DNA of 64,000 nt from Streptomyces sp. ML-6 (GCF_030116705.1 NZ_JAOTIK010000001.1:3925001-3989000), one strand, 5' to 3'. Numbered from the stretch's first letter, positions 8,851 through 17,576 are shown. Numbers and translations: made by a program. The notes: generated by a model from the letters alone, not told the origin.

Positions 8851-9441
8851 ATGGCAGGCGAGACCGTCATCACGGTCGTCGGCAATCTCGTCGACGACCC
8901 CGAGCTGCGCTTCACCCCGTCCGGTGCGGCGGTCGCGAAGTTCCGCGTCGCGTCCACTCCTCGCATCTTCGACCGGCAGACCAATGAGTGGAAGGACGGC
9001 GAAGGCCTGTTCCTCACCTGCTCGGTCTGGCGGCAGGCGGCGGAGAACGTCGCCGAGTCGCTCCAGCGAGGCATGCGCGTCGTCGTGCAGGGCCGGCTGA
9101 AGCAGCGGTCGTACGAGGACCGCGAGGGCATCAAGCGCACGGTCTACGAGCTGGACGTCGAGGAAGTCGGCCCCAGCCTCAAGAACGCCACGGCCAAGGT
9201 CACCAAGACCACCGGTCGCGGTGGCCAGGGTGGATACGGCGGAGGCCAGCAGGGCGGCGGCAACTGGGGCGGCGGTCCCGGTGGCGGTGGCCAGCAGGGT
9301 GGCGGCGGCGCTCCCGCCGACGACCCGTGGGCCACGAGCGCGCCGTCCGGCGGTCAGCAGGGCGGGGGCCAGCAGGGTGGCGGCTGGGGCGGAAGCTCCG
9401 GCGGCTCCGGCGGCGGCTACTCGGACGAGCCGCCCTTCTAG
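8851..9441 (+). CDS. ssb: Single-stranded DNA-binding protein
   Basis: A 196-aa protein. The OB-fold lies at about 1-110 ([64 protein letters not shown]). A Gly/Gln-rich flexible linker follows (about 120-185), and the C-terminus is SDEPPF, the acidic tip that recruits replication and repair partners. It binds ssDNA as a tetramer and sits 72 bp after rpsF in a conserved ribosomal/replication operon, upstream of dnaB. This is the essential SsbA type, judging by length, tip and operon context. Confidence 0.97.
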   Translation: MAGETVITVVGNLVDDPELRFTPSGAAVAKFRVASTPRIFDRQTNEWKDGEGLFLTCSVWRQAAENVAESLQRGMRVVVQGRLKQRSYEDREGIKRTVYELDVEEVGPSLKNATAKVTKTTGRGGQGGYGGGQQGGGNWGGGPGGGGQQGGGGAPADDPWATSAPSGGQQGGGQQGGGWGGSSGGSGGGYSDEPPF

Positions 9442-9484
9442 GGCGACTCGTACCCCCACTTCTTGATCACACAGGAGAAACATC

Positions 9485-9721
9485 ATGGCGAAGCCGCCTG
9501 TGCGCAAGCCTAAGAAGAAGGTCTGCGCGTTCTGCAAGGACAAGACCCAGTACGTGGACTACAAGGACACGAACATGCTGCGGAAGTTCATTTCCGACCG
9601 CGGCAAGATCCGTGCCCGCCGCGTGACCGGCAACTGCACGCAGCACCAGCGTGACGTCGCCACGGCCGTCAAGAACAGCCGTGAGATGGCGCTGCTGCCC
9701 TACACGTCCACCGCGCGATAA
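9485..9721 (+). CDS. rpsR: 30S ribosomal protein S18 (Cys-containing form)
   Basis: A 78-aa protein with [37 protein letters not shown] and the basic C-terminal half of S18. The CxxC and later Cys mark the zinc-binding C+ form; Streptomyces often encode a second, Cys-lacking paralogue under zinc control elsewhere. The ribosome binding site (AGGAGA) is 7 nt upstream. Confidence 0.97.
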   Translation: MAKPPVRKPKKKVCAFCKDKTQYVDYKDTNMLRKFISDRGKIRARRVTGNCTQHQRDVATAVKNSREMALLPYTSTAR

Positions 9722-9739
9722 GGGAAGGGTGACCGAATC

Positions 9740-10186
9740 ATGAAGATCATCCTCACCCACGAGGTCTCCGGCCTCGGTGCTGCGGGCGACGTCGTCGACG
9801 TCAAGGACGGGTACGCCCGTAACTACCTGGTTCCGCGTGGCTTCGCCATCCGCTGGACCAAGGGTGGCGAGAAGGACGTGGCGCAGATCCGCCGCGCCCG
9901 CAAGATCCACGAGATCGCCACGATCGAGCAGGCCAACGAGATCAAGGCCAAGCTCGAGGCCGTCAAGGTCCGTCTGGCTGTTCGCTCCGGCGACGCCGGC
10001 CGCCTCTTCGGCTCCGTGACCCCGGCCGACATCGCCTCGGCGATCAAGGACGCGGGTGGCCCCGACGTCGACAAGCGTCGCGTCGAGCTCGGCTCGCCGA
10101 TCAAGACGCTCGGCGGACACCAGGTGTCCGTGCGTCTGCACCCCGAGGTCGCTGCGAACCTCGGCATCGAGGTCGTTGCCGCCTGA
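9740..10186 (+). CDS. rplI: 50S ribosomal protein L9
   Basis: A 148-aa protein. The N-terminal domain begins [36 protein letters not shown], the strongly conserved L9 signature; a connecting helix and the C-terminal domain ([14 protein letters not shown]) follow. It starts 18 bp after rpsR and ends the operon before the terminator at 10210-10239. Confidence 0.98.
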   Translation: MKIILTHEVSGLGAAGDVVDVKDGYARNYLVPRGFAIRWTKGGEKDVAQIRRARKIHEIATIEQANEIKAKLEAVKVRLAVRSGDAGRLFGSVTPADIASAIKDAGGPDVDKRRVELGSPIKTLGGHQVSVRLHPEVAANLGIEVVAA

Positions 10187-10209
10187 GGCACGGCTCCTCG
10201 GAGCAGATG

Positions 10210-10239
10210 AAGGGCCGCACCCCTCGGGGTGCGGCCCTT
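10210..10239 (+). terminator. Terminator of the rpsF-ssb-rpsR-rplI operon
   Basis: Perfect 14-bp arms (AAGGGCCGCACCCC) with a 2-nt loop, 24 bp after the rplI stop codon. Confidence 0.9.
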
Positions 10240-10318
10240 CGCCATTTCCGTTGTTCGGTTGTCCGGTGATTTCTCGAAAGGGAGGAACACTGGCCACGGA
10301 CCGCCCCGGTGAGGTCGT

Positions 10319-10332
10319 GTTTCACGTGAAAC
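10319..10332. promoter_or_regulatory. parS: parS site (copy 1 of a pair)
   Basis: GTTTCACGTGAAAC, identical to the Streptomyces parS palindrome bound by ParB for chromosome segregation and clustered around oriC. It is intergenic, between rplI and the MATE gene. Confidence 0.9.
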
Positions 10333-10336
10333 CGTC

Positions 10337-10350
10337 GTTTCACGTGAAAC
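10337..10350. promoter_or_regulatory. parS: parS site (copy 2 of a pair)
   Basis: A second perfect GTTTCACGTGAAAC, centre-to-centre 18 bp from the first. Confidence 0.9.
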
Positions 10351-10368
10351 ACGGACATGGGGTCGGGG

Positions 10369-11706
10369 TCAGCGCGTGGCCCCGGTGACGATCCACCGGC
10401 CCGACCGGGTGCGCAGCCAGAGCGTCACCAGTCGGACGGCCATCATGAGGGTCATGGCCCACCACAGTGTGGTCAGGCCGCCACCGATCACCGGCACCAG
10501 CAGGGCGACCGGGGCGAAGACCGCGAGCGTGACGAGCATGGCCCAGGCCAGGTAAGGCCCGTCCCCCGCTCCCATCAGTACGCCGTCCAGGACGAACACC
10601 ACACCGGCGATCGGCTGGGACAGCGCCACCACGAGGAGCGCAGGGAGCAGGGTGTCCTGCACGGCCTGATCACTGGTGAACAGAGGGACGAACAGCGGTC
10701 GGGCGAGGATGAGCAGTACCCCGAACACCACTCCGGAGGCGATGCCCCACTGCACCATCCGGCGGCAGGCCTCGCGTGCTCCCTCGGTGTCACCGGCTCC
10801 CAGGTAACGGCCGATGATGGCCTGCCCCGCGATGGCGATGGCATCGAGGGCGAAGGCCATCAGGCTCCAGAGGGAGAGGATGACCTGGTGTGCGGCGATA
10901 TCGGTGTCGCCGAGGCGTGCGGCGACGGCCGTGGCGATCATCAGGACGGCACGGAGCGAGAGCGTGCGGACCAGCAGTGGAACACCTGCCTGGGCGCTGG
11001 CCCTGATGCCCGCGGCGTCGGGACGCAGCGAGGCACCGTGCTTCCGCGCTCCTCGCACCACCACGATCAGGTAGGCGGTGGCCATCGAGAGCTGGGCGAT
11101 CACGGTTCCCCAGGCCGATCCGGCGATCCCCAGCCCGGCGCCGTAGACCAGTCCCGCGTTGAGGGCCCCATTGGCCGCGAAGCCCCCGATGGCGACGTAC
11201 AGCGGGGTCCTGGTGTCCTGCAGGCCCCGGAGCACGCCGGTTGCTGCCATCACCACGAGCATGGCCGGGATGCCGAGGCTGGAAATCCTCAGATACGTGG
11301 TGGCGTAGGGCGCCGCCGTGTCGGAGGCGCCGAAGACGTCCACGAGCCAGGGGGCGGACGGGAGCACGACGGCGATGACGGCCATGCCCAACAACAGGGC
11401 CAGCCAGATGCCGTCCATGCCCTGCCGGATGGCGGCGGCCGGATCGCCCGCGCCGATCCGCCGTGCCACGGCCGCGGTGGTGGCGTACGCCAGGAAGACG
11501 AAGATGCTGACGGCGGTGGTCAACAGTGCGGCGGCGACGGCCAGGCCAGCCAGTTGCGGGGTGCCGAGATGGCCGACGATGGCGCTGTCGACCATCACGA
11601 AGAGCGGCTCGGCGACAAGCGCGCCGAAGGCGGGGACGGCGAGGGCGATGATCTCGCGGTCGTGCCGTCGACGACTGGATGGTGGCGATGCCGGGGCCTG
11701 GATCAT
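10369..11706 (-). CDS. MATE family efflux transporter
   Basis: A 445-aa protein with about twelve hydrophobic segments and the two-fold MATE repeat: ALVAEPLFVMVDSAIVGHLGTPQLAGLAVAAALL in the first half and DTDIAAHQVILSLWSLMAFALDAIAIAGQAIIGRYLGAGD in the second. It resembles the DinF branch, which exports drugs or metabolites with Na+ or H+. ATG 11706 was chosen; a TTG at 11715 is also in frame. It lies between rplI and dnaB on the opposite strand, a conserved arrangement in Streptomyces. Confidence 0.92.
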   Translation of the reverse strand: MIQAPASPPSSRRRHDREIIALAVPAFGALVAEPLFVMVDSAIVGHLGTPQLAGLAVAAALLTTAVSIFVFLAYATTAAVARRIGAGDPAAAIRQGMDGIWLALLLGMAVIAVVLPSAPWLVDVFGASDTAAPYATTYLRISSLGIPAMLVVMAATGVLRGLQDTRTPLYVAIGGFAANGALNAGLVYGAGLGIAGSAWGTVIAQLSMATAYLIVVVRGARKHGASLRPDAAGIRASAQAGVPLLVRTLSLRAVLMIATAVAARLGDTDIAAHQVILSLWSLMAFALDAIAIAGQAIIGRYLGAGDTEGAREACRRMVQWGIASGVVFGVLLILARPLFVPLFTSDQAVQDTLLPALLVVALSQPIAGVVFVLDGVLMGAGDGPYLAWAMLVTLAVFAPVALLVPVIGGGLTTLWWAMTLMMAVRLVTLWLRTRSGRWIVTGATR

Positions 11707-11894
11707 GAGGGTCAATCTAATCTTCCACAGGTAATAGATGCAATGCTCTCTCAGTCCTTACTTTTGTTGGGGTGGGGCGTTCTCCCGTGCGCTGTTTGTC
11801 GTGATCTTGTGCCGACGCGCGAAGTTTTTCTCCCCCACAGTCGGTGGATGAGAAAAGCCCAGGTCAGCACGGTGATGGCGGAGGGGTTATGAGT

Positions 11895-11983
11895 TTGTCC
11901 ACAGTGCTGTCCCCCGCTCCGTGCACAGGTTCTGCAGGGTTCTCCACAGCATCTGGTCAGTCGTCCACATGCCCTGTGGATAA
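11895..11983. promoter_or_regulatory. Cluster of four DnaA-box-like sites upstream of dnaB
   Basis: TTGTCCACA at 11895-11903 (the Streptomyces consensus), TTCTCCACA at 11940-11948, TCGTCCACA at 11961-11969 and TGTGGATAA at 11975-11983 (reverse of TTATCCACA). The first and last are perfect strong boxes; the middle two have one or two mismatches. They lie 180-270 bp upstream of the dnaB start, where DnaA could regulate dnaB or be titrated. Confidence 0.65.
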
Positions 11984-12165
11984 CCAGATTGGCTGACGGT
12001 GCGGAGCGGCCTACCGTGGTCCGGCGCCCGCACCCTGTTCCGGTCCTGGAACCACGCATAACTCGACGCGCCGGAACCGGAGTCGGGCGTCTTGTTTGTC
12101 GGTGCTGTGCCGTAAGAAAGAGTGGCGTGGCGAGGTCCGCTGAGCGGACGGGAGGAGGTGGCCCG

Positions 12166-13644
12166 GTGAGCATTCCCGAGCCTTTGGACGACCCCTGGGC
12201 CGACACCGGTCCCGGCGACCGTCTGCCCGTTTCCCGTCGCCGCCGCGGTGAGGGCAGGGACCGCGGCGAGCAGCACGACCGTGAGGTGCGGGGTGATCTC
12301 TGGGAGGGCGGCTCCCCCGGTTTCGAGCGGGTGCCGCCCCAGGACCTCGACGCCGAGCAGTCAGTCCTCGGTGGCATGCTCCTGTCCAAGGACGCCATCG
12401 CCGATGTCGTGGAGATCATCAAGGGGCACGACTTCTACCGCCCCGCACACGAGACCGTCTACCAGGCGATCCTCGACCTCTACGCCAAGGGCGAGCCGGC
12501 CGACCCGATCACGGTGGCGGCCGAGCTGGTCAAGCGCGGCGAGATCACCAAGGTGGGCGGGGCGCCGTATCTGCACACCCTCGTCCAGTCCGTGCCGACC
12601 GCGGCCAACGCCTCGTACTACGCGGAGATCGTCCATGAGCGGGCGGTGCTGAGGCGGCTCGTCGAAGCCGGTACGAAGATCACGCAGATGGGATACGCGG
12701 CCGACGGCGATGTCGACGACATCGTGAACTCCGCGCAGGCCGAGATCTACGCCGTCACCGAGCAGCGCACCAGCGAGGACTACCTGCCGCTCGGCGACAT
12801 CATGGAGGGCGCTCTCGACGAGATCGAGGCGATCGGTTCGCGCAGCGGGGAGATGACCGGGGTGCCCACGGGCTTCACCGATCTCGACTCCCTCACCAAC
12901 GGCCTGCACCCCGGCCAGATGATCGTCATCGCAGCCCGTCCGGCCATGGGAAAGTCCACGCTCGCCCTGGACTTCGCGCGGGCCGCGTCGATCAAGAACA
13001 ACCTGCCGAGCGTCATCTTCTCCCTCGAAATGGGCCGCAACGAGATCGCCATGCGCCTGCTGTCCGCCGAGGCCCGGGTCGCCCTGCACCACATGCGGTC
13101 CGGCACGATGACGGACGAGGACTGGACGCGGCTGGCCCGCCGGATGCCGGAGGTGTCGACCGCGCCGCTCTACATCGACGACTCCCCCAACCTGTCGATG
13201 ATGGAGATCCGGGCGAAGTGCCGTCGGCTCAAGCAGCGCAACGGCATCAAGCTCGTGATCATCGACTACCTGCAGCTGATGCAGGCCGGTGGTTCCAAGC
13301 GTTCCGAGAGCCGCCAGCAGGAAGTCTCGGACATGTCCCGAAACCTCAAGCTCCTGGCCAAGGAGCTGGAGGTCCCGGTGATCGCGCTCTCGCAGCTGAA
13401 CCGTGGCCCCGAGCAACGCACCGACAAGAAGCCGATGGTGTCCGACCTGCGTGAGTCCGGCTCCATCGAGCAGGACGCCGACATGGTGATCCTGCTGCAC
13501 CGCGAGGACGCGTACGAGAAGGAGTCCCCGCGCGCCGGCGAGGCGGACATCATCGTCGGCAAGCACCGTAACGGTCCGACGGCGACGATCACCGTGGCCT
13601 TCCAGGGCCACTACTCGCGCTTCGTGGACATGGCCCAGACCTGA
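12166..13644 (+). CDS. dnaB: Replicative DNA helicase DnaB
   Basis: A 492-aa hexameric helicase that unwinds DNA at the fork. The N-terminal domain begins VPPQDLDAEQSVLGGMLLSKDAIADV. The RecA-like domain has Walker A AARPAMGKST (about 256-265), Walker B LVIIDYLQLM (about 363), and SQLNRGPEQRTDKKPMVSDLRESGSIEQDAD. GTG 12166 was chosen because GGAGGAGGTG lies at 12151-12160; the frame is open further upstream but has no better start. No intein is present. DnaA-box-like sites lie upstream and a small hairpin (13650-13671) follows the stop. Confidence 0.97.
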   Translation: MSIPEPLDDPWADTGPGDRLPVSRRRRGEGRDRGEQHDREVRGDLWEGGSPGFERVPPQDLDAEQSVLGGMLLSKDAIADVVEIIKGHDFYRPAHETVYQAILDLYAKGEPADPITVAAELVKRGEITKVGGAPYLHTLVQSVPTAANASYYAEIVHERAVLRRLVEAGTKITQMGYAADGDVDDIVNSAQAEIYAVTEQRTSEDYLPLGDIMEGALDEIEAIGSRSGEMTGVPTGFTDLDSLTNGLHPGQMIVIAARPAMGKSTLALDFARAASIKNNLPSVIFSLEMGRNEIAMRLLSAEARVALHHMRSGTMTDEDWTRLARRMPEVSTAPLYIDDSPNLSMMEIRAKCRRLKQRNGIKLVIIDYLQLMQAGGSKRSESRQQEVSDMSRNLKLLAKELEVPVIALSQLNRGPEQRTDKKPMVSDLRESGSIEQDADMVILLHREDAYEKESPRAGEADIIVGKHRNGPTATITVAFQGHYSRFVDMAQT

Positions 13645-13985
13645 CGACGGGATTTGCAGGGTCTCAAATCCAGCTTCATAATCTCAGCGCCAGCTGCATA
13701 TGGATGGCATTTATGCAGCCATCATGAGACTCGCAGCTCGGAGCGCTCACTCTTCCGGGTGACGTAAGGGGCGACCTCTCCATGCGGGGAGCGAACGCTG
13801 ACACCTTGGCTACACGGGCAGTCACTCGTGGGCTGGGGGTGCGGTGGACGTCGCTGCGACGGTGAGTATCCGTCATCAACGTGGTGCTCTCGTAGAGGAC
13901 CGAGACTGGCGTACGGTGCCTGCCGACTTCCTGCAGTCGGCTTGCCCGTGGCGGACGTTCCGCTGGCACAAGGGCCAGAAGCCTA
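13645..13985. other. Region between dnaB and the IS element; possible older IS remnant
   Basis: About 340 bp with lower GC than the core genome and no convincing gene. One forward frame at about 13860-13985 reads DWRTVPADF then PWRTFRWHKGQ, faintly like the N-terminal WRxLPADFPPW motif of IS5-type transposases, and is cut by the IS3 element. The resemblance is too short to be sure. Confidence 0.25.
13650..13671 (+). terminator. Weak hairpin after dnaB
   Basis: GGATTTG and CAAATCC form a 7-bp stem with an 8-nt loop just after the dnaB stop codon. Part of it (GGATTTGCAGGG) recurs at 15882-15893. Confidence 0.4.
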
Positions 13986-14035
13986 TGAACCGCCCCGGGT
14001 GAAGTGGAGACTCGATTTCATGAAAGGATCGAGTC

Positions 14036-14362
14036 ATGGCACGACCTTCCCGTTACCCGCTTGAGCTGCGCCGACGTGCGGTGCGCATGGTCGCCGAGGT
14101 CCGCGGCGACCACCCGACCGATACCGCGGCCTTGCAGGCGGTGGTCGAGAAGCTGGACATCGGCTCCCGCGAGACGCTGCGGAACTGGGTGAAGCAGCAC
14201 GAGATCGACGCGGGGACCCGTCCGGGGACCACGACGGAAGAGTCCGCCCAGGTCAAGGCTCTGAAGAAGGAAGTCGCCGAGCTGAAGCGGGCCAACGAGA
14301 TCCTGAAGGCCGCGGCGTCTTTCTTCGCGGCCGAGCTCGACCGGCCACACACACGCTCGTAG
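14036..14362 (+). CDS. IS3-family transposase OrfA
   Basis: A 108-aa protein with an N-terminal helix-turn-helix (YPLELRRRAVRMVAEV, then LQAVVEKLDIGSRETLRNWVKQHE) and a C-terminal leucine-zipper-like segment (VKALKKEVAELKRANEILKAAASFF). It binds the IS ends and is normally joined to OrfB by a -1 frameshift. The orfB frame is indeed -1 relative to orfA and open through the overlap. Start ATG 14036 has AAAGGA upstream. Confidence 0.9.
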   Translation: MARPSRYPLELRRRAVRMVAEVRGDHPTDTAALQAVVEKLDIGSRETLRNWVKQHEIDAGTRPGTTTEESAQVKALKKEVAELKRANEILKAAASFFAAELDRPHTRS

Positions 14363-15289
14363 CGTTCATCGACGAGCACCGGGACCGCTTCGGCGGCGTC
14401 GAGCCGATCTGCCGTGTGCTGAGCGCACACGACTGCAAGATCGCCCCCTCCACCTACTACGCCCACCACAAGCGCCGGACCGTGCCGTCCGCCAGGACCG
14501 TGCGGGACGGCGAGCTGAAGGAACTGATCCAGCACGTCCACGACTCCAACTACCGTGTCTACGGGGCGAGGAAGATCTGGAGGGAGCTGAACCGGCAGGG
14601 CCACGTCGTGGCCCGCTGCACCGTCGAACGCCTGATGCGCGAGCTCGGCATCGCCGGCGCGGTCCGCGGCAGACGTGTGATCACCACGCTTCCCGGCGGC
14701 CAGGCCGAGCGGGCCCCGGACCTGGTGGACCGCGACTTCGTCGCGAGCGCCCCGAACCGCTGCTGGGTCGCGGACTTCACCCACGTCAAAACCTGGGCCA
14801 GTGTCGTCCACGTCGCCTTCGTCGTGGACACCTTCTCCCGCCGGATCGTCGGCTGGTCCGCGGCCACCGCGAAGGAAACGGTCTTCGTGCTGGACGCCCT
14901 GGAGATGGCGATCTGGCAACGCGACCGAGACCAACACCCCATTCGGCCGGGAGAGTTGATCCATCACAGCGATGCGGGTTCGCAGTACACGAGTTTCCGG
15001 CTCGCCGAGCACCTGGACACCGCCGGCATCGCCGCCTCGATCGGATCGGTCGGGGACGCCTACGACAATGCCCTGATGGGAGAGCACGATCGGCCTGTAC
15101 AAGACCGAGCTGATCAAGCCCCAGAGGCCCTGGAAGACGCTCTCGCAGGTCGAGCTCGCCACCGCCGAGTACGTCGACTGGTACAACCACCGCCGACTTC
15201 ACGGTGAGATAGACCACGTCCCGCCCGCCGAATACGAGGCCAATCACTACATGGAATCCACGAAACCCCAGGTCACAACCACAATCTGA
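14341..15289 (+). pseudogene. IS3-family transposase OrfB (DDE), frameshifted
   Basis: The integrase core is clear: NRCWVADFTHVKTWASVVHVAFVVDTFSRRIVGW (first Asp), LIHHSDAGSQYTSFRLAEHL (second Asp), then GDAYDNALM. In the family this continues with a catalytic Glu (ME), but the DNA reads atgggagagc where atggagagc is expected. One extra G at about 15079-15081 shifts the frame into 50 unrelated residues ending at 15207. Removing it restores ESTIGLYKTELIKPQ, then YVDWYNHRRLH, to a stop at 15287-15289. The original start is not defined because the product is normally made by frameshifting from OrfA. Confidence 0.85.
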
Positions 15290-15352
15290 GATCTCTACCG
15301 AACCCGGGGCGGTTCACTCGGCGCCGCACTGGCTTCTTGGCATCATCGCGAC

Positions 15353-15748
15353 ATGACCCCGACCCTTCCCCGCACCGTCCGAGCCGTCGACACCGCTCAG
15401 CTCCTGGACCTGGCCCAGGAGGCCGCTATGCATGGCTTCAGCCAGCGGCTCCCGGTCGACTGGCTACGAGAGCACCTCGCCGCAGAAGCGACGCACTACC
15501 TGTTCCCGACACTCGTGCAGCGGCTCACGCACCGTCCCGAGGTGCCGCTGCAGTGGAGGTGCCAGCAACTGCTGACCGTCAGCACCGGCGAGCAGATCTG
15601 GGGTCTCCTCGACGTCCTTCCCGACACCTTCGACAAGATCCCGGAGACCTTGGACACGGCGTCCAAGAAGGACATCGTCAACCGCATCGAGCAAGCAGTG
15701 AAGGTGCGGGAGTGGATGGAACGGACGGCCGCCGATGCAGGTTCATGA
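15353..15748 (+). CDS. Hypothetical protein, 131 aa
   Basis: I do not recognise this protein. It begins MTPTLPRTVRAVDTAQLLDLAQEA, is acidic and probably helical, and has no signal peptide or membrane segment. Third codon positions are strongly G/C, so it is likely coding. It starts 37 bp after the right end of the IS element, has no obvious ribosome binding site and stands alone. It may belong to the same accessory segment as the NADAR-domain gene. Confidence 0.55.
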   Translation: MTPTLPRTVRAVDTAQLLDLAQEAAMHGFSQRLPVDWLREHLAAEATHYLFPTLVQRLTHRPEVPLQWRCQQLLTVSTGEQIWGLLDVLPDTFDKIPETLDTASKKDIVNRIEQAVKVREWMERTAADAGS

Positions 15749-16109
15749 GGTCCGGCAGCCGGCTGGGCAGTCTGAGGAAATGACACCGATCTGAGACAGC
15801 CGGCGGCCGACACGTCGTGAGACTGAAGAGGAACGTCCAGCTCACAGCGTCGGCGCCTGACACCGAAAGTGAGAACCTACAGGATTTGCAGGGGGCCGAT
15901 TGAGTCCAGCAATCGAGCCCGTATCTCAGCGGTACATCAGCAATGCCGAGCGATTCGGGAGTCTGAAACCTCGGTGGACCGCTACCACTCGACTTGTTGG
16001 ATCAGGTTCAGCCATCGCGTTCCACCTCAGTTCCCAGCCGGGCAAGAAGCGGCGCCCTGGGACTCCTTTGCCACTCCCATGATCGTTTCGCAGGCGATAG
16101 CGTGCGCCC
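15749..16109. other. Intergenic region before the NADAR-domain gene
   Basis: About 360 bp of lower GC. I see no gene, RNA or terminator. GGATTTGCAGGG at 15882-15893 repeats the 12 bp found right after dnaB at 13650-13661. Confidence 0.4.
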
Positions 16110-17312
16110 ATGACTTGGCGGGGACCGACGTACCGGATGGTGGACGGAGAGAGGATCGACGGGGCCTGGTGCCACGTCTGGCGGCGGTATCGACCAGGCA
16201 GTGAGTATTACCTCGACGACTTGATCGTCTTCGCGGACGGAGCGATCATCTGCGGAGAACGTACGGACTTGGTCGGTCTCGCGAAGATGCTGGCAACGGG
16301 TCGATTGGCGGTGAGCAACCCTGAGACTCCACCGCTTCCCGACGAACCATCGAAGTGGGCCTCCCGTCATGCCGAACCGCTGACACCAGAGGGATTTCTT
16401 TTGGAAGTCGCTGATCGCATCGAAGCACTCAATGAGCGGCCAACTGCCGGGCAACGTTGCCGGGAGGCGATCCGACGCTTTCAGCAGGAGCCGTCCGAGT
16501 CCAACCGAGCACTTCTCCGGAAGGCATATCTGGCGGTTCCGCCGCATCTTCGGATCTACGTCCTCGGAGACATGGACCGCCAGGACCGTCCCTTGCGGAT
16601 CCTGCTCACGAACATTGGTGAGGCCGTCGACGGCGATGGCCCGGTAGTGACGGCGGAGATGCATCAGGACGTCCTGGACTACTTCAGCCGCGGAGATCAG
16701 GGAGTCCAGAGGGAGCAGGAGCGGCGAGCCATCCAGCATGCCGACGACCCTTCAGAACCCGGCCGACCGGCTCTCATCTCGCACGAAACCTTTTACTCAC
16801 AGGGATGGCCTGAGCAGCCGGGGCTGTTCATGCTCCGTAACGACTTCCCCGCACAGATCGTGTTCGCCGGCGAGTCCTATGCGTCCGTACTGCATGGGTA
16901 CTGGGCGCTGTCGGCGGCCGACGCTTCTGACAGAAGCAGAATCCGGGAGGCGGCCTCCGGCAGAGAGGCGCATGACCTGGGTGGCCGGGCAACGCACCGG
17001 AGTGACTGGCCCCTCGTTCGGCTCGCGGTCATGGCAGGGCTCCTTCGTGCGAAGTTCACTCAGCACCCCGAACTCGCCCAGGTCCTCGTCTCCACAGGGG
17101 ACGCCAGGATCAGCTACACCGGCTTCTCGGACTCACCCTTCTGGAGAGACGTTCCCGACAGCCGGGGACGAAACTGGATGGGGCGGTTGCTCGAGCTGAC
17201 CCGCTCCGAGCTCCTTGCCCAGCAGTTGCTCCGGCCCGAGAACCCCAGCGTGCTGAACCAGGAAGAGTTGCTGAGCGGGGAGAGTGCTCGTCTACGCACA
17301 CATCGTAAGTAG
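16110..17312 (+). CDS. Two-part protein with C-terminal NADAR (YbiA-like) domain
   Basis: A 400-aa protein. The C-terminal part (about 240-385) has the order of conserved features of the NADAR/YbiA superfamily: a Phe-rich strand with FAGESYASVLHGYWALSAAD, then EAHDLGG, DWPLVRLAVMAGLLRAKFTQHPEL, LVSTGD, and SPFWRDVPDSRGRNWMGRLLELTRSEL. NADAR enzymes hydrolyse N-glycosidic bonds of ADP-ribose-type or riboflavin-pathway compounds, and some reverse guanine ADP-ribosylation. The N-terminal part (1-75: YRMVDGERIDGAWCHVWRRY, DDLIVFADGAIICG) and a helical middle (about 95-195) are unfamiliar to me. Codon GC is lower than in flanking core genes, suggesting acquisition. ATG 16110 was taken; ATG 16137 is possible. 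Confidence 0.7.
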   Translation: MTWRGPTYRMVDGERIDGAWCHVWRRYRPGSEYYLDDLIVFADGAIICGERTDLVGLAKMLATGRLAVSNPETPPLPDEPSKWASRHAEPLTPEGFLLEVADRIEALNERPTAGQRCREAIRRFQQEPSESNRALLRKAYLAVPPHLRIYVLGDMDRQDRPLRILLTNIGEAVDGDGPVVTAEMHQDVLDYFSRGDQGVQREQERRAIQHADDPSEPGRPALISHETFYSQGWPEQPGLFMLRNDFPAQIVFAGESYASVLHGYWALSAADASDRSRIREAASGREAHDLGGRATHRSDWPLVRLAVMAGLLRAKFTQHPELAQVLVSTGDARISYTGFSDSPFWRDVPDSRGRNWMGRLLELTRSELLAQQLLRPENPSVLNQEELLSGESARLRTHRK

Positions 17313-17542
17313 ACGTGCCGGACTCCATCCGCTCCCTACACGGGAGTCCCGCGGACCAGGGGAGTCCCGCGGGTCCTCGTTCGTGGTGCCGGACTTCTCG
17401 GCGGTGGTGTTCCGGTTCTCGGAGCGGGTTGTGACGGCCGTTCTGCTGCTTCGTCCTCGCCCTATCCCCTCCGATCGGACCGAGGCACTGGCCGCGCGGT
17501 CGGTCATCCGGTTCCGCGGACTCCGTCACGTCGCATGACCAC

Positions 17543-17576
17543 GACTGCTCACAGGCCCGTGACTGCTCACAGGCCC
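17543..17576. repeat. 18-bp direct repeat at the 3' end of the DUF5701 gene
   Basis: GACTGCTCACAGGCCC occurs at 17543-17558 and 17561-17576 (18-bp period). The second copy contains the stop codon of the DUF5701 gene. Confidence 0.8.

Larger units (their letters stand above)
13986..15316 (+). mobile_element. IS3-family insertion sequence (1331 bp), probably inactive
   Basis: Terminal inverted repeats TGAACCGCCCCGGGT at both ends (13986-14000 and 15302-15316) enclose an orfA/orfB pair of IS3 type. The ends are TG..CA as in the family. No 3-bp target duplication is apparent (left flank cta, right flank ctc). orfB carries a one-base insertion near the third catalytic residue, so autonomous transposition is unlikely. 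Confidence 0.9.

Noticed and set aside
13676..13969. A 97-codon reverse frame between dnaB and the IS element
   Set aside because: It has no ribosome binding site, poor codon bias and no recognisable content.
17284..17538. An 84-codon forward frame after the NADAR-domain gene
   Set aside because: It overlaps the end of that gene, is Arg/Pro rich and has no start signal.
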